DNA from: an uncultured Bacteroidota bacterium
GTDB lineage: Bacteria; Bacteroidota; Bacteroidia; Flavobacteriales; Flavobacteriaceae
Assembly: GCA_903838055.1 (NCBI GenBank)
Contig: CAILWV010000051.1
Location: 1 to 50,234 of the forward strand
Reading direction: 5' to 3'
DNA length: 50,234 nt
Below are positions 43,916-50,234 of this stretch, one piece after another (position 1 is the first letter of the stretch; each line of letters opens with the position of its first letter). Below the pieces are notes generated by a model that was not told the origin of the DNA, searched no databases, and saw nothing but the letters and a program-made list of their open reading frames with translations. The translations under genes and the position numbers were made by a program.

Positions 43916-44677
43916 TTACTTAAAAATCATAATTAATCGTTCGCTGTCTTTTTTATGGTATTTTTTTAATTTGTAGTCGCCAAAAGTATCCAATAAATAA
44001 ATTCCGGCTTCTTCCATCATTTGCGAAAAATCTTCAAGTGATAGCGCTCTTACTTTTTCAGTGTAGTGAAATTTTTGACCTTGATCTTCAAAATCAATTT
44101 CCTTGATAATATAACCATTATGCAAATAACGTTTCAAATGAAAATCAATTGTATCTACTGTTTTAGTTTCTTCAGCTACTAAATTATCCAATACAAAAGG
44201 AACGTTCATAAAGTCGATTACAGCAAACCCGTATTCCGAAAGGTTTTCTTTAATTGCAATTAAGGTTTTTAAATTATCCTCCTCCTTATCAAAATATCCA
44301 AAACTAGTAAAAAGATTAAAAATCGCATCAAATTTATCGTTTAATGGTTCTCGCATGTCGTGAACCTCAAAATGTAGAGTGTCATTTGCATTCTTATTTG
44401 CAACTTCAATGCTATTTTCGGATAAATCTACTCCAAGAACATCAAATCCTAATTGATTTAAATAAATGGAATGGCGCCCTTTACCACATGCTAAATCCAA
44501 AACTTTGGCATTTTCAGGTAAATTGAGATAATGAGTTAAATTATCCATGAAAACCTGAGCTTCCCGATAGTTTCTATCTTTATACAAAATATGGTAATAT
44601 GAAGTATCAAACCAAGAGGCAAACCATGAAGATTCTTGATTGTTGATTTGAGAATGTTGATTTGAGATTTTTGACAT
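43916..44677 (-). CDS. Class I SAM-dependent methyltransferase
   Basis: A 253-residue methyltransferase. Motif I is VLDLACGKGRHSIYLNQLG, post-I acid is VLGVDLSENSI, and motif IV-like FDAIFNLFTSFGYFD follows. ISWFASWFDTSYYHILYKDR-like residues near the N-terminus are common in this Bacteroidota group. No substrate-specific domain is seen. A -7 element (TAAATTTG, minus strand at 44714-44707) lies 30 nt before the start. Confidence 0.85.
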   Translation of the reverse strand: MSKISNQHSQINNQESSWFASWFDTSYYHILYKDRNYREAQVFMDNLTHYLNLPENAKVLDLACGKGRHSIYLNQLGFDVLGVDLSENSIEVANKNANDTLHFEVHDMREPLNDKFDAIFNLFTSFGYFDKEEDNLKTLIAIKENLSEYGFAVIDFMNVPFVLDNLVAEETKTVDTIDFHLKRYLHNGYIIKEIDFEDQGQKFHYTEKVRALSLEDFSQMMEEAGIYLLDTFGDYKLKKYHKKDSERLIMIFK

Positions 44678-44870
44678 TAATTCTTGTACATAAAATTCTT
44701 AACGTACAAATTTAGTGTATTTTTGCAAAAGTTATTCCAAGTTTGGAATTTAGTAAGGTGAAACTTAAAAAAACAAACAAAAATTTCACTATTCCAACCT
44801 TATTTTACAAGATTAGTAAAATAGTAAAGTTAGAAGTATTATTGGGTTTGATAGTAATTTAATTATTGAA

Positions 44871-44905
44871 ATTGCAATTGATATTTGCAATTGATATTGA
44901 TATTT
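44871..44905 (+). repeat. Short AT-rich tandem repeats before the THUMP methyltransferase gene
   Basis: TTGCAATTGATAT occurs twice in tandem, followed by another TGATAT, directly before the ATG at 44910. AATTGCAATT is also a palindrome. It may be slippage-prone or a binding site; no known motif is recognised. Confidence 0.5.
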
Positions 44906-44909
44906 AAAA

Positions 44910-46079
44910 ATGGAAAATTTTAAAATGATTGCCAAAACCTTTTTTGGTTTTGAAGAAATACTTGCCAAAGAGTTGCAGCAACTAGGTGCTCAAGAAGTAG
45001 AAATAGGAACTAGAATGGTTGGTTTTAAAGGTGATAAAGGTTTTATGTACAAAGCCAATTTGTCGTTGCGAACTGCCTTGAAAATATTGAAACCCATTTA
45101 TTATTTCCGAGCAAAAACCGATGCATTATTGTACAAAGGCATTCAAGGAATTGATTGGAGCAAGTATTTAAACGCTAATCAAACCTTTGTTATTGATACT
45201 ACAATCCATTCGGAACATTTTAAGCATTCGCAATTTGTTTCGCAAAAAGCAAAAGATGCCATTGTAGATCAGTTTCGTGATAGAACTGGACAACGTCCTA
45301 GCGTAGATAAAGATTTCCCGGATTTAAGAATAAACATCCACATTGATAAAGACCAAATTTCGGTTGCGTTGGATACTTCGGGAGCATCCTTGCACCATAG
45401 AGGATACAGAACAGCAACCAATATAGCGCCAATAAACGAAGTATTGGCAGCAGGGATGTTACTGTTGGCAGGCTGGGAAGGAAAAACCGATTTCCTAGAT
45501 CCAATGTGTGGTTCGGGAACTATTTTAGCAGAAGCCGCGATGATTGCTTGTAATATTCCGGCAAACATCAATAGAAAAGAATTTGCTTTCGAAAAATGGA
45601 ACGATTGGGATAACGACCTTTTTGACCAAATTATTGATGCTTTAATGAAGCGTACTCGAGAATTCCATTTTTCGATAAAAGGTTTTGATAAAGCACCAAG
45701 TGCTGTTGAAAAGGCAAAAGCAAACATAAAAAATGCCAATCTGGATGATTATATAACCATTGATCAAAAGAATTTCTTTGATACCGAAAAAGAAACTTCG
45801 GGACCATTACAAATGGTTTTCAATCCACCTTATGGAGAACGTTTAGATATTGATTTAGAACGTTTTTACCGAGAAATGGGCGATACAATGAAACAACATT
45901 ATCCTGGAACTAACGCTTGGTTTATAACTGCAAATCTAGAAGCTTTAAAATTTGTAGGATTAAAACCTTCTAGAAAAATTAAGTTATTTAATGGAAGTTT
46001 GGAAGCACGTTTGGTGAAATACGAAATGTACGAAGGTAGCAAACGAACAAAATTCCAAGTTGAAAAAGACTCAGAATAG
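44910..46079 (+). CDS. THUMP-domain RNA guanine-N2 methyltransferase (RlmL-type)
   Basis: A 389-residue protein with an N-terminal THUMP domain (about 40-150, KANLSLRTALKILKPIYYF) that binds RNA. The SAM domain has DPMCGSGTILAEAAMIACNI as motif I and VFNPPYGERLD as the NPPY catalytic motif. It corresponds to the N-terminal half of E. coli RlmL, which makes m2G2445 in 23S rRNA; the RlmK half is absent, as is typical outside gammaproteobacteria. Confidence 0.9.
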   Translation: MENFKMIAKTFFGFEEILAKELQQLGAQEVEIGTRMVGFKGDKGFMYKANLSLRTALKILKPIYYFRAKTDALLYKGIQGIDWSKYLNANQTFVIDTTIHSEHFKHSQFVSQKAKDAIVDQFRDRTGQRPSVDKDFPDLRINIHIDKDQISVALDTSGASLHHRGYRTATNIAPINEVLAAGMLLLAGWEGKTDFLDPMCGSGTILAEAAMIACNIPANINRKEFAFEKWNDWDNDLFDQIIDALMKRTREFHFSIKGFDKAPSAVEKAKANIKNANLDDYITIDQKNFFDTEKETSGPLQMVFNPPYGERLDIDLERFYREMGDTMKQHYPGTNAWFITANLEALKFVGLKPSRKIKLFNGSLEARLVKYEMYEGSKRTKFQVEKDSE

Positions 46080-46119
46080 CAAACAAAAAAGGATTATAGT
46101 TACAATCTAAAATACAATT

Positions 46120-46356
46120 ATGTCTAAAAAAACAAAATCTTTTCTTTATAACCTTATAGGTTTCGCATTATTTTTCATTCCGTTACAATTGGTTTTAACG
46201 CGATTCACTAACTTAACTGGATTGTGGATTCCGATGACGGCTTTTGTTATCGGAACTATTTTAGCACCAAAGTTTCAAGCGATTCGAACCAAAGACGGAG
46301 AGAAATTATTTATGAAATGGCTTTTTATTAAAGGTGTGAAGGAGATTAAAAGTTAA
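46120..46356 (+). CDS. Small two-helix membrane protein
   Basis: A 78-residue protein with two hydrophobic helices (about 10-30 and 36-52, GLWIPMTAFVIGTILAP) and a basic C-terminus (EKLFMKWLFIKGVKEIKS). It follows the THUMP gene by 40 nt and probably shares its transcript. It overlaps the convergent cysteine desulfurase gene by 4 nt. Function unknown. Confidence 0.65.
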   Translation: MSKKTKSFLYNLIGFALFFIPLQLVLTRFTNLTGLWIPMTAFVIGTILAPKFQAIRTKDGEKLFMKWLFIKGVKEIKS

Positions 46357-47474
46357 ATTCCTTTCAACCCATCAATCAAAGCATCAATATCCTCTTTCGT
46401 ATTAAAATGACTAAAAGAGATTCGCAAACTTGGTTTTTTCAAATCTTCGTCTGCTAGAATTTCTGCTAAAACGTGGGATGGTTTTACACTTCCGCTTTGG
46501 CAAGCACTTCCACGAGAAACCGCAATGCCTTTCATATCTAAATTAAATAAAATCATGGCTGTTTTTTCTTCCGAAAAAGGCAACAAAACATTTAAGATAT
46601 TATAAAAAGAAGCAACTCCATTGGTTTTTATTTCTGGAAAATTAGTTTGCAATAACGAAGAACAATAATTTTTCAATTCAGCAATATAGTTTCTTTCCGC
46701 ATCCAAATGTTCATATGACAATTCTAAAGCCTTAGCCATTCCTGCAACTTGGTGCACTGCTTCGGTTCCTGCACGAAGTCCTTTTTCTTGTTCACCTCCA
46801 AATAAAAACGGTTGTAAAAGCATTCCTTTTTTAACATAAGCAAATCCAACGCCTTTTGGTCCGTGGAATTTATGGGCGCTAGCCACAATAAAATCGACTG
46901 GTAATTCGTGTAAATTGAATTCGGTTTTTCCAATAGATTGCACAGTATCACAATGAAAAAGAGCATGATGCTGGTGGCAAATTCTCCCTGTTTTTTCTAA
47001 ATCTAACACAGTTCCTATTTCGTTGTTTACGTGCATTAAGGTTACTAAGGTTTTCACCTCTTTAGAAAGTAAATTCACCAAATGAGTTATATCAATAGAT
47101 CCTGAAGGAAGTGTATTCACATAGTCAACCTCAATTCCGTATTGCTTTTGCAAATGCTTAACCGTATACAAAGTGGCATGGTGCTCTATTTTGCTTGTAA
47201 TGATTCGTTTTATATTTAAATCTTTTACAGCACTATTAAGAATCCAATTCGTTGCTTCAGTTGCACTTGATGTAAAAATAATTTCTTGGGCAGCACAACC
47301 TAAAACTTTAGCAATAGACTTTCGGGAAGTTTCGATAATATTTTTGGCTCCTCTTCCAAAACTATGAGTAGAGGATGGATTTCCAAATTCATTTTGTAGC
47401 ACTTGCATCATTTCAGATATCACTTCATCTCTAAGAGGAGTAGTTGCTGCATTATCGAGATATGTTTTTTTCAT
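46353..47474 (-). CDS. Cysteine desulfurase, NifS/IscS-like
   Basis: A 373-residue PLP enzyme that releases sulfur from cysteine for Fe-S clusters and tRNA thiolation. Landmarks are YLDNAATTPLRDEV at the start, FTSSATEATNWIL, the Schiff-base lysine in ASAHKFHGPKGVG, and the sulfur-carrying Cys in RGSACQSGSVKPSHVL. No iscU or isc regulator is adjacent, so it is not in a standard isc operon. Confidence 0.92.
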   Translation of the reverse strand: MKKTYLDNAATTPLRDEVISEMMQVLQNEFGNPSSTHSFGRGAKNIIETSRKSIAKVLGCAAQEIIFTSSATEATNWILNSAVKDLNIKRIITSKIEHHATLYTVKHLQKQYGIEVDYVNTLPSGSIDITHLVNLLSKEVKTLVTLMHVNNEIGTVLDLEKTGRICHQHHALFHCDTVQSIGKTEFNLHELPVDFIVASAHKFHGPKGVGFAYVKKGMLLQPFLFGGEQEKGLRAGTEAVHQVAGMAKALELSYEHLDAERNYIAELKNYCSSLLQTNFPEIKTNGVASFYNILNVLLPFSEEKTAMILFNLDMKGIAVSRGSACQSGSVKPSHVLAEILADEDLKKPSLRISFSHFNTKEDIDALIDGLKGI

Positions 47475-47525
47475 GTTTGCTTTTTTTATTTATTATTCCA
47501 AAACCCAGAACCCAAGACCTAAAAC

Positions 47526-48089
47526 CTATTTAACGTTTTGCTTAAAATAAACCTCAGTTGCTCCCAAACCATATTTTTGATAATTGGCATCTTGAAATGA
47601 AATTCCGTCGTATCGTTTTAGCATAAAATCGAGTTCTGCTTTCAAAACGCCTTCACCAACACCATGGATAAAAACAATTTTTGGAATTCGATTTTTTAAT
47701 GAAAATTCTATATGTCTTTTAGCAGTATCTGTCTGAATTGTTAAGATGTCAAAATTGCTCATTCCTTTATAATTTTTCACTAATTTTTCAATGTGTAAAT
47801 CAAATTCCGGAACACCTTTTTCAATTTTATCTGACTTGAAAGTTGGAAGATTTTGTTTTTTTTGTGGCTGAATGTCAATACTTTTATTAACTAATGTTTC
47901 ACTTCTAATAATGTAATTTAAATCGCTGGAATTGTTTATTTTAACTAATTCGTTGACAAAATAAGTCATCACAAATTTATCTGTTGTTTCAATAGTTACT
48001 TCGTTGTTTTTTACCGCAACCACTACCCCATCAATCGCTTCGTCCAACACCGAAACTATGTCGCCAATATTAAATTTCTTCGTTGTCAT
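47526..48089 (-). CDS. Smr-domain protein (MutS2-like C-terminal type)
   Basis: A 187-residue protein. An N-terminal KOW/Tudor-like barrel (about 1-50, FNIGDIVSVLDEAIDGVVVA) is joined by a linker to a C-terminal Smr domain with PEFDLHIEKLVKNY and the nuclease-like HGVGEGVLKAELDFMLKRYDG. It resembles the DUF2027/Smr proteins of Bacteroidota. The Smr domain can nick DNA or RNA; here the target is unknown. It overlaps the upstream small gene by 20 nt. Confidence 0.82.
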   Translation of the reverse strand: MTTKKFNIGDIVSVLDEAIDGVVVAVKNNEVTIETTDKFVMTYFVNELVKINNSSDLNYIIRSETLVNKSIDIQPQKKQNLPTFKSDKIEKGVPEFDLHIEKLVKNYKGMSNFDILTIQTDTAKRHIEFSLKNRIPKIVFIHGVGEGVLKAELDFMLKRYDGISFQDANYQKYGLGATEVYFKQNVK

Positions 48090-48252
48090 CTTCGGTATCT
48101 TTAGGTGGAATTTTAGAGGATAATTTTATCATTCCGAACATAAAAACTACAAGAGCTAAACAGGTAATTATCACATTAGGTTTTGCTGTATTTTGCTCGT
48201 AGAATGCAATAAAAATTGCAACAATCATTATTAATAATAAAAACTTTTTCAT
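48070..48252 (-). CDS. Small membrane protein
   Basis: A 60-residue protein with two helices (about 3-18 and 29-45) and an acidic tail (KDTEDDNEEI). It overlaps the Smr gene by 20 nt and so is probably translated together with it. No family is recognised. Confidence 0.55.
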   Translation of the reverse strand: MKKFLLLIMIVAIFIAFYEQNTAKPNVIITCLALVVFMFGMIKLSSKIPPKDTEDDNEEI

Positions 48253-48345
48253 AGAAGTTGTTTTAAAAAATCAAAAATAGAAAACTTAATTTAGATAGAT
48301 GTGTTTTAAAAATTTATTTGTAAAATTGTAGATAATAATTTCACA

Positions 48346-48627
48346 ATGGAAAAATACATGTTACCCTGCATGTTCAAAAAAATATTCGGAATAGATTGCA
48401 TAGGATGCGGAATACAGCGTTCTCTTAGTTTATTAATGAATGGTGATTTTGCAAAAGCGTTCACTATGTTTCCAGCTATTTATACTACAATTTTATTCTT
48501 TTTATCAATTGGATTTTACTTAATAGATCCCAAGCATAGAAATCCTAAAATGGTTATTTTTTTTGCAATTAGTAATGCTGTTATTATGATAACTTCGTAT
48601 GTTTACAAAATGAAATTTCTATTCTAA
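48346..48627 (+). CDS. DUF2752 membrane protein
   Basis: A 93-residue protein with the DUF2752 hallmark near the N-terminus, FGIDCIGCGIQRSLSLLMNG (family pattern CPxCGxxRA), followed by two hydrophobic helices (about 38-58 and 66-86). Members are small membrane proteins of unknown function. The CCC-motif gene starts 16 nt after its stop, in the same direction, and the pair is common in flavobacteria. Confidence 0.8.
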   Translation: MEKYMLPCMFKKIFGIDCIGCGIQRSLSLLMNGDFAKAFTMFPAIYTTILFFLSIGFYLIDPKHRNPKMVIFFAISNAVIMITSYVYKMKFLF

Positions 48628-48643
48628 CTATAATCTTTAAAAA

Positions 48644-48976
48644 ATGGAAAACCAAAAATTACCCAATGCTACCGCTGTAATAGTCCTCGGAATTTTATCA
48701 ATTTTAACTTGTTGTTGTTATGGCTTATTTGGTTTAGCTTTAGCAATTATCGGCATGTATTTAACGCATAATGATTTAAAAATCTACAACGCTGCACCAG
48801 AAAGATATATAAACTTTCAACAGTTAAATACTGGCAAAATATTATGTATAATAGGCATCGTGTTGAATGCAATTATGCTTTTATATTTTATTTGGATAAT
48901 TAAAATGATTGGATTTGAAGCCTTGCAAGACCCCGTATTACTTCAAGAAAAACTAAAACAATTGCAAAACTTATAG
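48644..48976 (+). CDS. CCC-motif membrane protein
   Basis: A 110-residue protein with two membrane helices. The first holds the CCC motif (LGILSILTCCCYGLFGLALA), and the second (about 66-90) lies after a polar loop of about 25 residues with AAPERYINFQQLNTGK. The short C-terminal tail is amphipathic. The name is descriptive; the function is unknown. Confidence 0.78.
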   Translation: MENQKLPNATAVIVLGILSILTCCCYGLFGLALAIIGMYLTHNDLKIYNAAPERYINFQQLNTGKILCIIGIVLNAIMLLYFIWIIKMIGFEALQDPVLLQEKLKQLQNL

Positions 48977-49013
48977 AATAGGAGTCACATTCGAGCGATA
49001 GAAAAACCGAAAA

Positions 49014-49406
49014 ATGAGTAAAAAAAAATTGAAAGAATTATTATTTTTAGTTATATTGCCAATGATTTTGGGATTACTTATATATATTTTATCTAGAACA
49101 AATTCAATTTATTTTCTTAAAACTATAAATTTAAAAATTGACAAACTGAATTTTGATTATTGGATAAAATATAATTTACCAGATGGATTGTGGGCGTTTT
49201 CAATAACATCTTTAATTCTTATAATTTGGAATTGGAAAATAAATTTTGAACTATTAACTTGGATTATAATTTTAACTTTTTGCTCAATATTATTAGAATT
49301 GAAATTTGGAACATTTGATGTTTTTGATATCATTTTTATATTAATTGGAATTTTAACACCTTTCATATATACATTAAAAATTAATTTTAAAAAACAAATC
49401 TCATGA
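49014..49406 (+). CDS. Hypothetical four-helix membrane protein
   Basis: A 130-residue protein with about four hydrophobic helices and aromatic- and Ile-rich loops. No conserved motif is seen. It starts 37 nt after the CCC-motif gene, downstream of GAGCGATAGAAAAACC, a string that resembles the 3' end of the attC-like hairpin at 49991-50093. Its stop overlaps the next start (ATGA), which couples the two genes. Confidence 0.55.
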   Translation: MSKKKLKELLFLVILPMILGLLIYILSRTNSIYFLKTINLKIDKLNFDYWIKYNLPDGLWAFSITSLILIIWNWKINFELLTWIIILTFCSILLELKFGTFDVFDIIFILIGILTPFIYTLKINFKKQIS

Positions 49407-49972
49407 ACAAAAAAACTTTCAAAATGACTAAAAATTTATTAACTGCAATTGCAGTAAGTTTTTTTATGTTTTTAGCAATTTCATCTAGCGAAGATAAAAC
49501 TGATGCAAAAGATGGAGGAACTGAAAATGTTGCAGAAAATGCAAAAAAGGAAAACTGGAAGTATTCCGAAGAAGAAAACAAAATGGAAGGTACAAAAGAA
49601 TTTTACGCAACGAATACCTCAACAAATAAGATAGAATTTGAATTTCCTTATGATGGTGGATCAACATTTGACTTATTAGTTAGAAATTTAGGAAAAGAAA
49701 ACGAAGTTGTTTTAACAGTTTCTAAAGGACAATTTATGACAAGTATTGGCGGTAGTGAAAACTTAAAAGTGAAATTTGACGATGAAAAACCTATGAATTT
49801 TTCTTATAATTCCGCTGATGACGCAAGTATGGATGTTGTTTTTTTAAATAATTCAGCAAAATTCTTGAAGAAACTGAAAACTGCTAAAAAAGTAATGATT
49901 GAATGTACATTTTTTAATGCTGGAAGTAAAGTAATTGAGTTCGACGTCGAAGGTTTGAAATGGACTAAATAA
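49403..49972 (+). CDS. Exported beta-rich protein of unknown function
   Basis: A 189-residue protein with a signal peptide (about 8-28, AIAVSFFMFLAISSS), then a Glu/Lys-rich linker (30-60) and a beta-rich domain (about 65-189). The cleavage region reads ISSSED where a lipoprotein would have Cys, so it is probably a soluble exported protein. I keep the ATG at 49403 because it overlaps the upstream stop; ATG 49424 (MTKNLLTAI) is an alternative. It is the last gene before the right-hand hairpin and IS. Confidence 0.65.
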   Translation: MNKKTFKMTKNLLTAIAVSFFMFLAISSSEDKTDAKDGGTENVAENAKKENWKYSEEENKMEGTKEFYATNTSTNKIEFEFPYDGGSTFDLLVRNLGKENEVVLTVSKGQFMTSIGGSENLKVKFDDEKPMNFSYNSADDASMDVVFLNNSAKFLKKLKTAKKVMIECTFFNAGSKVIEFDVEGLKWTK

Positions 49973-49990
49973 AAAGCGAACATCTTAATA

Positions 49991-50093
49991 GCTGTTTCGT
50001 GGAATTGGAAAAAGCAAAGTTTAAAGTTGGTTATTTACTCCATAGATTTGGCTAACCAAATCCCCAACTGATTCTAAGCCACGAGACGATAGC
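49991..50093 (+). repeat. attC-like hairpin site 6
   Basis: Nested pairings are visible: GCT (49991-49993) with AGC (50091-50093), TCGTGG (49997-50002) with CCACGA (50079-50084), AGTTGG (50025-50030) with CCAACT (50064-50069), and GATTTGG (50045-50051) with CCAAATC (50056-50062) around loop CTAA. The outer cores are degraded (no clear AAC or GTT). It resembles the hairpins of region 1 and lies just before the right-hand IS end. Confidence 0.45.
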
Positions 50094-50111
50094 ATAAAAA
50101 AACCTTCTACA

Positions 50112-50234
50112 TAGACTGCACCCAAAAGTTTAGACAAATTTATAATTAATTTTGATAATAATGAGTTCGATATTTTATCGGACTCATTTTGTTTAAATTT
50201 GATTTGATTCTTTCGTTATTGTAATATCTTATAT
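50112..50234 (-). mobile_element. IS3/IS150-like insertion sequence, right end, cut by window edge
   Basis: TAGACTGCACCCAAAAG (50112-50128), followed by TTTAGACA, matches the terminal inverted repeat of IS150-type elements of the IS3 family (compare TGTACTGCACCCA). The transposase gene tail lies inside it. I see no target-site duplication because only one end is in the window. Confidence 0.75.
50146..50234 (-). CDS. IS3-family transposase (OrfB), C-terminal fragment
   Basis: The reverse strand reads IRYYNNERIKSNLNKMSPI, then KYRTHYYQN and a stop. YYNxxRIKxxLxxMSPxxYR is the C-terminal end of the IS3 OrfB integrase domain. The catalytic DDE residues are outside the window. Confidence 0.8.
   Translation of the reverse strand, partial: IRYYNNERIKSNLNKMSPIKYRTHYYQN

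Overview
The window reads as a chromosomal piece of a low-GC flavobacterium (Bacteroidota, Flavobacteriaceae; most likely Flavobacterium or a close relative). The signs are a type IX secretion type B sorting domain, a 950-residue CarB without the usual C-terminal allosteric domain, promoters with the Bacteroidota -7 element TAnnTTTG, two copies of what looks like the flavo-1 RNA, a CCC-motif membrane protein and a TonB-receptor-like/TPR gene pair. Both window edges fall inside insertion sequences: the start of an IS1182-like transposase at the left, and the terminal repeat and transposase tail of an IS3/IS150-like element at the right. The window may therefore be a contig that broke at repeats.

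Region 1 (1-3390) is an accessory array. Small genes, including two toxin-antitoxin pairs (VapBC-like and ParDE), are separated by long imperfect hairpins that end in GTTRRRY-like cores. In two of the units the two ends are complementary over 9 bp in the way expected of integron gene cassettes that once existed as circles with an attC site. No integrase is in view.

Region 2 (3391-14755) is housekeeping and envelope: carB, a flavo-1-like RNA, rpmH, a TPR membrane protein, asnB, a GreA-like protein, and an outer-membrane barrel protein with a 1005-residue TPR protein. Region 3 (14977-25183) starts with ftsE and continues into a surface polysaccharide block: four glycosyltransferases, a polytopic membrane protein, an O-antigen flippase, an FdtA-like ketoisomerase, an FdtB-like aminotransferase and a FemAB/GNAT acyltransferase. 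These suggest a dTDP-3-amino(acyl)-3,6-dideoxyhexose in the glycan. Region 4 (25265-35457) holds a T9SS-exported protein, a SpoU methyltransferase, a serine hydrolase, a Rel/SpoT ppGpp enzyme, a Fur-family regulator, purA, an FAD-linked dehydrogenase and a small XRE regulator.

Region 5 (35460-40700) is the most interesting: a compact bacteriocin-like locus. Three small genes, two of them only 55 codons long, encode precursors with the same 15-residue double-glycine-type leader layout. Each core is glycine-rich and hydrophobic and is bracketed by exactly two cysteines. Two of them lie behind a 196-bp duplicated block covering promoter region, leader RNA and leader peptide at about 97% identity, with identity collapsing at the start of the core. 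Candidate immunity proteins are interleaved. Downstream are two membrane proteins, a thioredoxin-like CxxC protein (a candidate to form the disulfide) and an intact C39-peptidase ABC exporter. The exporter has been altered by an in-frame short repeat between its catalytic His and Asp.

Region 6 (40732-49972) returns to ordinary genes: TerC, a lipoprotein, murQ, a ZIP transporter, methyltransferases, cysteine desulfurase, an Smr protein and small membrane proteins. It ends in another attC-like hairpin beside the right-hand IS. I see no rRNA, tRNA, CRISPR array or prophage.
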